64,000 nucleotides of DNA from 1-14-2-50-31-20 sp964617555. GTDB lineage: Bacteria > Bacteroidota > Ignavibacteria > Ignavibacteriales > Melioribacteraceae. This document shows, one piece after another, positions 32,974 through 41,514 of the stretch (position 1 is its first letter; each line of letters begins with the position of its first letter). Where the stretch lies: NCBI GenBank assembly GCA_964617555.1, contig CAZTYP010000071.1, forward strand, positions 1 through 64,000, written 5' to 3'. The notes under the pieces were generated by a model, which worked only from the letters and a program-made list of their open reading frames with translations, made no database searches and had not been told where the DNA came from. Made by a program: the position numbers and the translations under genes.

Positions 32974-35016
32974 ATGTATAAATATTTTTTTATCTGGTTT
33001 TTTCTTTTGTTTGTAATTAATACAAACGCTCAAACTATTTTAAAACTTACCGATTCCCTTTATAATAAAGGGAAAAATGAAATTGATACGTTAACCATGC
33101 CTATAAACAAATATATTGGCGATTCAACAATTATAAAAAAAGAAACTCCACGGTTTATCCGAGATAGTAGAAATAAATATTTTTCGAGCTTAAAACAAAA
33201 AGATTTTTCCACGGAAGATATTCGAAGCATATCCGATGCTTTTGTTTATCTGCCGTTTGCTTTTGTTCAAGACTTAGGACATTTCGGGCAACCCGGCGAA
33301 CAAATGTTTTACGGCTTGGGGTTTGGAAATATTTCATATTCCCGTGATGAAATTTATCTTAATAACCGTTGGCAAAATTCATTTAATTTAAACAGGCTTT
33401 CCAACGAGGCAATTGATTCGATTACAATAACCCCGATAACAAAAGGGTTTTTGTATAATCCTCAAAACAATCCGGTAAGTGTTAAAATAAATAATTATTT
33501 TGACTTTCCGAAACGAGCAATAACGCGACTTAAATTTTTTCAAGCCAGTTTTGATGAAGGCTTTGTTAATGTGTTGTTTCACACACCGGTAACAGAAAAA
33601 ATCAGTTTTGGTTTTGATGTTTCCAACTCCGCAATAGATTCAAGGTTTATTAACAGCGATTACGAATCATGGAAAATCAGCGGAGAAGTTAATTATCTGG
33701 TAAATAATAAGTTGAATATAAAAGCAAGTTACTTTTTTACATATGATACGCTTGCTCTCTTCGGCGGGCTTGATACAAATAAAATGCTTAATGAAAATTT
33801 TTCGAAAGTTTTGTATGAAATCGTAAACGGAAAATCTTCACGTTACCAATTAACCTCTACAAATAATGCCTCAATAAAAATTTTATCACGTCTTTTCCCG
33901 AACTCGGTTACGGAGTTGATTTTTTATTATAATACGGTCTCACAAAAATTCAGACAAAATCATGAGACAGCGGTTGCTTATATTCCGACAATTATTGATG
34001 ATAATAACTATTCAACTGCGGGAATTTACTTAAAGAACTATTACTCTCAACCGTATTTTTCCCTTGATATTATTGGCAATTATGAAATTACTAAATTCGA
34101 CATGGATATAAACAATGTTAAATTAACCCAAAACGTTCTTACTGTTTCCGGCGAATTAAAATTGTTAAATAAATTTAAATATTTTGTTCCCTCGGTTTTT
34201 GGAAAAATTAGCAATTACAATAAAACACTATGTAAAAACAAAAACGAAACCTTGTTGGGTTTTGGCGGAGATATAACCGGAGAGGTAAATGACGGCATCT
34301 CGTATTATGTCGGGTTCTCTTGGTTTCAACAACAAAACATTCTTTTCAATAATTTTTTGGCAATCTCCGAAAACAATATTAACTCGGCATCCGATAATCA
34401 TGCGTTGGAATTCGGTGTGGTATTTTCGCAAGAAAAGTTTTCCGGGAAACTTGCATACTTTAGTTACAAAGCAAACAACAGAGCAATCCCATATATTCCC
34501 GATAATTCAACCGATACACTTTTAATAAATGAATATTCCGCATACCATAATATGGATATTGTTAATAAGGGTGTCGGGTTAAGTTTTAATTATAAATTTT
34601 GGAAAATCCTTTTGAGCGGTGGAGTATCCTATTGTTTTTCTTCGAAAAAAGAACGAGTATATGCATCTCCCGATTTTTCAATTGCGGGGAAAATTTATTA
34701 CTTAGACCATCTCTTTAACAATAACCTTTATTTAAAAGCAGGCATCAATTACAGAATTGCATCGGAACAAAATCCGTTTGTTTACGATTTTGAAAAATCA
34801 CGTCAAATTACGGAACGTCTTACGCCTCTTGTCCATTATACGGTTGTTCCTTCAACATATCAAATTAATTTGTATGCGGCGGGAACAATACAAGAGCGTG
34901 CAACTATTTTTATTACATTGGAAAATGTTTTGGATAATGCCTACTACATTGTTCCGTATTATTTTAAGCAACCCGTCACACTTAAATTTGGTGTAAATTG
35001 GTTGTTGTTCGATTAA
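32974..35016 (+). CDS. Outer membrane beta-barrel protein, TonB-receptor-like
   Basis: 680 residues if started at ATG 32974, where a signal peptide begins at once (YKYFFIWFFLLFVINTNAQ). ATG 32959 and GTG 32941 are upstream alternatives. A plug-like region of about 150 residues (DIRSISDAFVYLPFAFVQDLG...GNISYSRDEIYLNN...IDSITITP, in outline) precedes alternating amphipathic strands rich in aromatic residues, and the protein ends in FGVNWLLFD as a barrel should. No carboxypeptidase-like extension or clear TonB box is seen. Transport of an unknown ligand across the outer membrane is inferred. Its stop overlaps that of the convergent amidotransferase gene. Confidence 0.7.
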   Translation: MYKYFFIWFFLLFVINTNAQTILKLTDSLYNKGKNEIDTLTMPINKYIGDSTIIKKETPRFIRDSRNKYFSSLKQKDFSTEDIRSISDAFVYLPFAFVQDLGHFGQPGEQMFYGLGFGNISYSRDEIYLNNRWQNSFNLNRLSNEAIDSITITPITKGFLYNPQNNPVSVKINNYFDFPKRAITRLKFFQASFDEGFVNVLFHTPVTEKISFGFDVSNSAIDSRFINSDYESWKISGEVNYLVNNKLNIKASYFFTYDTLALFGGLDTNKMLNENFSKVLYEIVNGKSSRYQLTSTNNASIKILSRLFPNSVTELIFYYNTVSQKFRQNHETAVAYIPTIIDDNNYSTAGIYLKNYYSQPYFSLDIIGNYEITKFDMDINNVKLTQNVLTVSGELKLLNKFKYFVPSVFGKISNYNKTLCKNKNETLLGFGGDITGEVNDGISYYVGFSWFQQQNILFNNFLAISENNINSASDNHALEFGVVFSQEKFSGKLAYFSYKANNRAIPYIPDNSTDTLLINEYSAYHNMDIVNKGVGLSFNYKFWKILLSGGVSYCFSSKKERVYASPDFSIAGKIYYLDHLFNNNLYLKAGINYRIASEQNPFVYDFEKSRQITERLTPLVHYTVVPSTYQINLYAAGTIQERATIFITLENVLDNAYYIVPYYFKQPVTLKFGVNWLLFD

Positions 35017-35708
35017 TAATCTTTTGTTATATAATCCAACAGAGCAAACAATTTTTTATTAATATAATCAAATCGGGATTGGTCTTTTAACATTTCTTCC
35101 GGGGTTTGGATAAAAGGAGCATCAGTCAGTTCGTGTGATGAATTCTTTATTAATTGCTGCAAAGAATTTTTTGTAACTTCCAAATGATATTGTAGTGCAA
35201 ATACATTTGTGTTGTAAAGGAATGCTTGGTTTTCACAAACATTGTTTTCGGCTAAACGTATTGCTCCGTTAGGAATTTCAAATGTATCTCCGTGCCAATG
35301 AAATACGGGATTGTTTGTAGTAATAATTTTTTTTAATTCGTTATCATAACTGTTTTTAGTTGTGCTAATAGGAAACCACCCAATCTCTTTTTCTTTGTTC
35401 TTTTTTATTTTTGCTCCAAGCACATCGGCAATAAGTTGCGCTCCCAAACAGATTCCAAGCACGGGTATTCCTTTTTTTATTGCTTCTTTTATAAATAGTT
35501 TCTCTTCGGATAAATAAGGGAAGGTTCTTTCATCGTATATGTTCATCGGTCCTCCCATAATTATCAAGAAATCGAAACTGGAAATATCAGGAAGAGATTC
35601 ATTTAAATAAAATTTTGTGGAAGAAATATTGTGTTTTTTTTGTTTTACCCAGTTTAATATTATTCCGGGTCCTTCAAAATTAACATGTTGCAGGTAATGT
35701 ATTTGCAT
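35013..35708 (-). CDS. Class I glutamine amidotransferase-like protein (GMP-synthase-like)
   Basis: 231 residues. The nucleophile motif LGICLGAQLIADVLGAK and the His-x-Glu pair in FALQYHLEVT make a complete Cys-His-Glu triad of the class I glutamine amidotransferase fold. The N-terminal QHVNFEGPGIILNW resembles the stand-alone GuaA-like hydrolases that often act on gamma-glutamyl compounds. It lacks any synthase domain, so it is not GMP synthase itself. It is a single gene; its stop overlaps that of the convergent outer-membrane gene by 4 bases. Confidence 0.85.
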   Translation of the reverse strand: MQIHYLQHVNFEGPGIILNWVKQKKHNISSTKFYLNESLPDISSFDFLIIMGGPMNIYDERTFPYLSEEKLFIKEAIKKGIPVLGICLGAQLIADVLGAKIKKNKEKEIGWFPISTTKNSYDNELKKIITTNNPVFHWHGDTFEIPNGAIRLAENNVCENQAFLYNTNVFALQYHLEVTKNSLQQLIKNSSHELTDAPFIQTPEEMLKDQSRFDYINKKLFALLDYITKDY

Positions 35709-35780
35709 AATTATTTTTGTTTGTACGTAAAATAAAATTCCGTTTTGATTATATTTTAAAATACAAATTTAGGAACTTGA

Positions 35781-36242
35781 TTGAAAAATATACTATTGTT
35801 TTTGCTTGTAATCATTGCTTCCGGATGTGTATCGTCACCACGATTCTATTTGCATTCGGAGAAGAAAAATTTTCATAAAGAGAAAAAAGAAGTTTCCGTA
35901 ACCCCTGTTGATACTCTTTTTAATTTATCTGCTTTTCCCGAAACGGTTGAAGGATATGCCTCTTTTTACGCCGGTAAATTCGACGGAAAAAAAACAGCCA
36001 GCGGCGAAATTTATAATATGTACGAATTAACCGCCGCACATAGGACATATCCGTTTAACACTATGCTGCGGGTTACAAATCTTGCAAATAATAAATCCGT
36101 TATTGTTCGTGTAAACGATAGAGGTCCTGTTCCCGAGGGAAGAATAATTGACCTATCTCTTGGTGCGGCAAAACAATTGGGAATGGAAACAACCGGAGTG
36201 CAGAAAGTCCGCATTGAAGTGATTGAATGGGGAATAAAATAA
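35781..36242 (+). CDS. rlpA: RlpA-family septal ring lytic transglycosylase-like lipoprotein
   Basis: 153 residues from a TTG start at 35781, chosen because the lipoprotein signal (KNILLFLLVIIASGC, lipidated C16) begins right there and no ATG precedes it. The C-terminal double-psi beta-barrel reads ASFYAGKFDGKKTASGEIY, AAHRTYPFNTMLRVTNL and VRVNDRGPVPEGRIIDLS in outline, containing the conserved catalytic Asp region. No SPOR domain is present, unlike E. coli RlpA. It would act on glycan strands in the periplasm, anchored to a membrane. Confidence 0.88.
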   Translation: MKNILLFLLVIIASGCVSSPRFYLHSEKKNFHKEKKEVSVTPVDTLFNLSAFPETVEGYASFYAGKFDGKKTASGEIYNMYELTAAHRTYPFNTMLRVTNLANNKSVIVRVNDRGPVPEGRIIDLSLGAAKQLGMETTGVQKVRIEVIEWGIK

Positions 36243-36277
36243 AATTAATAATCGCTCAGATTGTTAGGCATATATAT

Positions 36278-36312
36278 AAAAAAAGCTCGAGTAAAATTAC
36301 CCGAGCTTTTTT
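36278..36312. terminator. Bidirectional terminator between rlpA and aconitase
   Basis: AAAAAAAGCTCG (36278-36289) pairs with CGAGCTTTTTT (36302-36312). The A-run on one side and T-run on the other give a U-tract in both directions, suiting the convergent rlpA (+) and aconitase (-) genes. Confidence 0.88.
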
Positions 36313-36317
36313 AAGTT

Positions 36318-38588
36318 TTATTTGTTCTCTTTATTTTGAGATGCAATTAGATTTAAAGCGCTACCGGCTTTAAACCATTCAATTTGATTTTCATTCATTG
36401 TATGATTAAGAACAACTTCGTCCGTGGTTCCGTCGGCATGTTTAAGTATCAATTTTAATTTACTTCCCGGTGCCAATTCTTTTATTCCGAGTATGCTCAA
36501 TTTATCGTCTTCCTGAATTAAATCGTAATCGGCAGGGTTATCGAAAGTTAACGGCAGCATGCCTTGTTTTTTCAAATTGGTTTCGTGAATACGAGCAAAA
36601 CTTCTGGCAATAATTGCTTTTCCGCCAAGGTATCTCGGTTCCATTGCGGCATGTTCTCTGCTTGAGCCTTCGCCGTAGTTTTCATCGCCAACGGCAATCC
36701 ACGGAACACCGTTTTTCTTATACTCGCGTGCAACATCACTGGTTCGTTTGTATTCTCCGGTAAGTTGACTTTTAACTTCCCCCGCTTTTCCGGTAAAAGC
36801 GTTTATTGCTCCAAGAAATAAATTGTCTGAAAGATTATCCAAATGACCTCTGTATTTTAACCAAGGGCCCGCCATAGAGATGTGGTCGGTAGTACATTTT
36901 CCCAATGCTTTTAATAACAATGCGGCATCTTCAATATCGTTTCCGTCCCATGCTGGAAAACGTTCTAACAACTGAAGTCTGTCGCTGTTTGGATTAACTT
37001 TTACTTCAATGTTGGAGCCGTCCTCCGGCGGAGCCGTGTATCCGCTTAAATCGGGGACAAATCCTTTTTCCGGAAGTTCGTCTCCAAAGGGGGATTTTAA
37101 TTTAAATTCGTTTCCTTCAGCGTCCGTAAGAGCATCTGTTTCCGGATTAAAAGTTATTTTTCCGGCAACAGCCAAAGCGGTTGTAATTTCTGGAGAAGCA
37201 ACAAAAGCCAAAGTGTTCGGATTTCCGTCTTGGCGTTTTGCAAAGTTTCGGTTAAAGGAATTTACGATACTGTTTCGTTTGTTTTCGGGGTTATCCATAC
37301 GTTGCCACATTCCTATACAAGGGCCGCAAGCATTAGCCATTACCACGCCGCCGAAATCGACTAAGGTTTTTAATTGTCCGTCACGTTCAATTGTTGCCCT
37401 AACTTGTGCCGAACCCGGTGAAATAATAAATTCCGATTTTGCTTTAAGTCCTTTATCCAAAGCCTGGCGGGCAACACTGGCGGCTCTGTCAATATCTTCG
37501 TAACTGGAGTTTGTACAACTTCCGATTAATCCCACGCTTAATTTTTCGGGAAAATCATTCTCTTTTGCAGCTTCTTTCATTTTGGAAAGAGGCCATGCTC
37601 TGTCCGGAGAATAAGGGCCGTTCAAATGCGGAGTTAATTCGTCCAAATTAATTTCAAGAATTTGATCGTAATATTTGTCCGGAGATTCATAAACCTCAGC
37701 ATCGGCTTTTAGGTTTTCTGCATTTTGAAGAGCCAACTCGGCAACATCTTCTCTTCTGGTTTTTTTAAGATAAGAAACCATCCTTTCGTCAAACGGGAAC
37801 AAAGAGGTGGTAGCACCAATTTCAGCCCCCATGTTACAAATAGTTCCTTTACCGGTTGCTGAAATTGACTTGGTCCCTTCGCCGAAATATTCCACAATTG
37901 CACCGGTACCGCCTTTTACTGTAAGTTCACCGGCAACTTTAAGAATTACATCTTTCGGAGAAGTCCAGCCGGAGAGTTTTCCCGTTAATTTTATACCGAT
38001 TAATTTAGGCCACTTAAGTTCCCACGGCATTCCCGCCATAACATCAACCGCATCGGCACCGCCAACACCAATTGCAACCATTCCCAAGCCTCCGGCATTA
38101 GGAGTGTGGGAGTCCGTTCCGATCATCATACCGCCGGGGAATGCGTAATTTTCGAGAACAACCTGGTGAATAATTCCCGCACCGGGTCCCCAAAAACCGG
38201 CACCGTATTTTTGAGTAACGGATTCAAGAAAATCATAAACTTCTTTGTTCTCTTCTTTAGCTCTTTTCAAATCCGCTTCCGCATTATCTCTTGCCTGTAT
38301 AAGGTGATCGGCATGTGCAGTTGTGGGTACCGCAACTTTTTTTCTGCCGGCATGCATAAATTGAAGCATTGCCATTTGTGCGGTAGCGTCTTGCATTGCA
38401 ATTCTGTCCGGTGCCAATTCTACATACTCTGCGCCCCGTTTGTATTCACGCGTAGGTTCCTCCCAAAGGTGGGAGTATAAGATTTTTTCCGCATAAGTCA
38501 TCGGTCTTCCGAGAATTTTTCGTGCTTTTTCTATCTTTTCGGATAGACCGGCATATACTTTTTCAATCATATCAAAATTTTCGGCCAT
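36318..38588 (-). CDS. acnA: Aconitate hydratase, mitochondrial type
   Basis: 756 residues, the length of the mitochondrial-type enzyme rather than the roughly 900 of AcnA/IRP or AcnB. The cluster cysteines are in GSCTNSSYED and ANACGPCIG; HADHLIQA, GTDSHTPNAGGLG and EGSSREHAAMEPRYLGG are the substrate-site motifs. It interconverts citrate and isocitrate through a 4Fe-4S cluster in the TCA cycle. A strong ribosome binding site (AAAGGAGAAAAAAATG) supports the start. The symbol is approximate, since naming of this subtype varies (aco, acn). Confidence 0.94.
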   Translation of the reverse strand: MAENFDMIEKVYAGLSEKIEKARKILGRPMTYAEKILYSHLWEEPTREYKRGAEYVELAPDRIAMQDATAQMAMLQFMHAGRKKVAVPTTAHADHLIQARDNAEADLKRAKEENKEVYDFLESVTQKYGAGFWGPGAGIIHQVVLENYAFPGGMMIGTDSHTPNAGGLGMVAIGVGGADAVDVMAGMPWELKWPKLIGIKLTGKLSGWTSPKDVILKVAGELTVKGGTGAIVEYFGEGTKSISATGKGTICNMGAEIGATTSLFPFDERMVSYLKKTRREDVAELALQNAENLKADAEVYESPDKYYDQILEINLDELTPHLNGPYSPDRAWPLSKMKEAAKENDFPEKLSVGLIGSCTNSSYEDIDRAASVARQALDKGLKAKSEFIISPGSAQVRATIERDGQLKTLVDFGGVVMANACGPCIGMWQRMDNPENKRNSIVNSFNRNFAKRQDGNPNTLAFVASPEITTALAVAGKITFNPETDALTDAEGNEFKLKSPFGDELPEKGFVPDLSGYTAPPEDGSNIEVKVNPNSDRLQLLERFPAWDGNDIEDAALLLKALGKCTTDHISMAGPWLKYRGHLDNLSDNLFLGAINAFTGKAGEVKSQLTGEYKRTSDVAREYKKNGVPWIAVGDENYGEGSSREHAAMEPRYLGGKAIIARSFARIHETNLKKQGMLPLTFDNPADYDLIQEDDKLSILGIKELAPGSKLKLILKHADGTTDEVVLNHTMNENQIEWFKAGSALNLIASQNKENK

Positions 38589-38726
38589 TTTTTTCTCCTT
38601 TGTATATAATTAAATGTAATTAACAAATTTACTGAAATTTTTAAAATTCTGCTTTGAAGTAAAAATTATCGGATTTAATTCCGAATTATACCATTATAAA
38701 ACAAAGCATCAAAAAGGTTGTAAAAT

Positions 38727-41339
38727 TTATTCAAGTAAATCGGTAAGAATCTCTTTTGTTGCTTCAAGAGCATAATCAATTTTGGAGATATCTCGTCCGC
38801 CGGCGGTTGCAAGATGAGGGCGTCCGCCGCCGCCGCCGCCGACAAGTTTGGCAATTGCACCAACAATTTTACCAGCTTGTAGTTTTTTCTCTTTTATCAA
38901 ATCGTCCGAAACAACGGCAACAATACCAACTTTTTTACCGATATCGGAAATTATTATTCCCACACCGCTTTTTATTTTATTGCGTAAGTTATCTCCAAGT
39001 TGTTTTAATTCGTCCATATTGGAAACAGAAACTTTTCCTCTAATTAAATTAATGCCGGAAACAATTTCGGAGTTTTTAATAATTTCGTCCACGGCACCTA
39101 ATTTTATTTTTAATTCAAATTCTGCAATTTCCTTTTCTAACTTTCGTTTTTCGTTATTGGCGGAATTTAATTTTGCTTTTAACTCGGTAATAATTTTTTC
39201 TTGGTTGTAAATATATTTTTCAACACCATTACAGGTAATCGCTTCAATTCTGCGTGTACCGCTTGCAACGGAAGATTCGCTTACGATTTTAAATATTCCT
39301 ATTTCAGAAGTATTATTTACGTGAGTACCTCCGCAAAATTCCATTGAGTAATTTCCGAATTGTATTACATTAACGCTATCTCCGTATTTATCTCCAAAAA
39401 ACATTAATGCTCCCATCTCTTTCGCTTTTTCAAAAGGAATATTGATATGATGTGTTACCGGAAGGGATTCACAAATTTTTTCGTTTACTTCGCGTTCAAT
39501 TCGTTTTATTTCGTCGTCGGTTACTTTTTGATAATGGGAGAAATCGAATCGCAATCTTTCAGGGCCCACATATGAGCCGGCTTGTTTTACATGTTCGCCG
39601 AGTATTTTCCGTAATGCGGAATGCATTAGGTGGGTTGCCGAGTGATTACGTTTAATATTCATTCGTCTTTGTTTGTCAATAGAAAGTTTAAGTTTTTCAC
39701 CGGGATTAAAGTTTAATTTTTCTTTTGTTTTTACAACGTGAATTATTTTATCGTCAATTTTAAAAACATCAACAACATCATATTTTCTATTGTCTTTAAT
39801 AACAAAACCAGTATCGTTAACTTGTCCGCCGGATTCAACATAGAAAGGGGTTTTATCAAAAAGAAGCATAACGGCTTCGTCTGTTTCTTTTATCGCCAAA
39901 AGAGTTGCTTCTGTATAATCTTGAGTATAACCGATAAATTCCGTGGCAACGGAAGTATTGCCTGTAAAGCCGTTAAGGGATTGAACTTTTATTTCCGCTT
40001 CGGAAATTTTACTTTTTGTTGAATTTCTGGCTCGTTGGCGTTGCTCTGCCATTAATTTATTAAACCGTGCTTCATCAATGGAAAGCCCTTTTTCTTCAGC
40101 CATTATATTTGTAAGATCAACAGGGAATCCGTAAGTATCGTAAAGTTTAAAAACATCATCGCCGGAAATTATATTTGTCTTTTTCGCTTTTACTTTTTGT
40201 GCAATTTGCTCAAAAAGTTCTATACCTCTGTCAAGGGTTTTATTAAAACTTTCTTCCTCGGCTTTGATAATTTTTTCTATGTTTTCTCTGTTTTTTACTA
40301 TTTCGGGGAAAACATCCCCCATTGTATTTATGAGTACATCTACAAGTTTAAACATAAAAGGTTGTGTAAGATTTATTTTTCTGCCGAAGCGAGCGGCGCG
40401 GCGCAATATTCTGCGTAAAACATATCCGCGTCCTTCGTTGCCGGGTGTTGCACCGTCGGCAATAGCAAAAGTAAGTGTGCGTATATGATCGGCAATAACC
40501 CGCATGGATATTATGTTTTCTTCCCCTTCATATTTTGTATCGGCAATTTCTGCAATTTTATTGATAACAGGTGTAAACACATCCGTTTCATAATTTGATT
40601 TTTTGTTTTGTAAAACGGCAACAATTCTTTCAAAACCCATTCCCGTATCTACATGTTTTGCCGGAAGGTCGTGCAAATTACCCTCGGCATCTCTGTTGTA
40701 TTGGATAAAGACAAGATTCCAAATTTCAATACATTCTTCCACGCCGGCGTTAACCCATTTGGGGTTATCGTAATCATCGCCAAGATTTATATGTATTTCT
40801 GAGCACGGACCGCACGGACCGGTTTCGCCCATTTCCCAAAAATTATCTTTTTCGTCAAACCGTAGGATGTGAGCGGGGTTTATGTCGGTTTGGTTTTTCC
40901 ATATTTCCATTGCTTCATCATCAGTTCTGTAAACGGTAGCCCACAAGCGTTTTTTAGGTAATTTCCAAACCTGTGTAAGTAATTCCCATGCCCATGTGAT
41001 GGCTTCTTTTTTATAATAACCTGCTTCGGGATTGTTGGGGTCTCCAAGCGACCAGTTTCCCAACATTTCAAAAAATGTATGATGATAAGTGTCTCTGCCG
41101 ACTTCTTCCAAGTCGTTGTGTTTGCCGCTTACTCTTATACATTTTTGGGTGTTGGCAACACGGTTATAATCCCGTTTTCCTTTTCCCAAAAAAACATCTT
41201 TAAATTGATTCATACCGGCATTGATAAAAAGCAATGTCGGGTCGTCGAAAGGAACAACAGGGGCGCTTTCTATTATTCTATGTTCTTTTTTTGCAAAAAA
41301 GTCTAAAAATTGTTTTCTGATTTCTTTTGATGTCATCAA
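38727..41339 (-). CDS. alaS: Alanyl-tRNA synthetase
   Basis: 870 residues, the normal AlaRS length. A catalytic class II domain begins EIRKQFLDFFAKKEHRIIESAPVVP in outline, with NAGMNQFKDVFLG. The editing domain shows HSATHLMHSALRKILG, and CGGTHV supplies zinc ligands. A coiled segment (about 715-750) leads to the C-terminal domain ending in GGGGGGRPHLATAGG. It charges tRNA-Ala and clears Ser/Gly mischarging. It is a single gene on the minus strand; the next upstream gene is hppA, separated by that gene's terminator. Confidence 0.97.
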   Translation of the reverse strand: MMTSKEIRKQFLDFFAKKEHRIIESAPVVPFDDPTLLFINAGMNQFKDVFLGKGKRDYNRVANTQKCIRVSGKHNDLEEVGRDTYHHTFFEMLGNWSLGDPNNPEAGYYKKEAITWAWELLTQVWKLPKKRLWATVYRTDDEAMEIWKNQTDINPAHILRFDEKDNFWEMGETGPCGPCSEIHINLGDDYDNPKWVNAGVEECIEIWNLVFIQYNRDAEGNLHDLPAKHVDTGMGFERIVAVLQNKKSNYETDVFTPVINKIAEIADTKYEGEENIISMRVIADHIRTLTFAIADGATPGNEGRGYVLRRILRRAARFGRKINLTQPFMFKLVDVLINTMGDVFPEIVKNRENIEKIIKAEEESFNKTLDRGIELFEQIAQKVKAKKTNIISGDDVFKLYDTYGFPVDLTNIMAEEKGLSIDEARFNKLMAEQRQRARNSTKSKISEAEIKVQSLNGFTGNTSVATEFIGYTQDYTEATLLAIKETDEAVMLLFDKTPFYVESGGQVNDTGFVIKDNRKYDVVDVFKIDDKIIHVVKTKEKLNFNPGEKLKLSIDKQRRMNIKRNHSATHLMHSALRKILGEHVKQAGSYVGPERLRFDFSHYQKVTDDEIKRIEREVNEKICESLPVTHHINIPFEKAKEMGALMFFGDKYGDSVNVIQFGNYSMEFCGGTHVNNTSEIGIFKIVSESSVASGTRRIEAITCNGVEKYIYNQEKIITELKAKLNSANNEKRKLEKEIAEFELKIKLGAVDEIIKNSEIVSGINLIRGKVSVSNMDELKQLGDNLRNKIKSGVGIIISDIGKKVGIVAVVSDDLIKEKKLQAGKIVGAIAKLVGGGGGGRPHLATAGGRDISKIDYALEATKEILTDLLE

Positions 41340-41449
41340 ATTTACCTGAAATATTATTATATTTTTTAATGATTACAAATATAAGAAAATGTTGTTGCGG
41401 TTACTAACAATGTGTTTAGATTCTGTTTTTTTTGAATAAAAAAAGAGAG

Positions 41450-41492
41450 AAAAAATGACGGTTGCCGTAAAAGAATAATTTACAACAACCGT
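41450..41492 (-). terminator. Terminator of hppA
   Basis: ACGGTTG (41458-41464) pairs with CAACCGT (41486-41492), and inside it GTAAA pairs with TTTAC after a two-base mismatch. On the minus strand the stem is followed by CATTTTTTCTC and a second T-run. It lies 23 bases beyond the hppA stop. Confidence 0.85.
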
Positions 41493-41514
41493 TCGATTTA
41501 TAGGAAGGAGACAA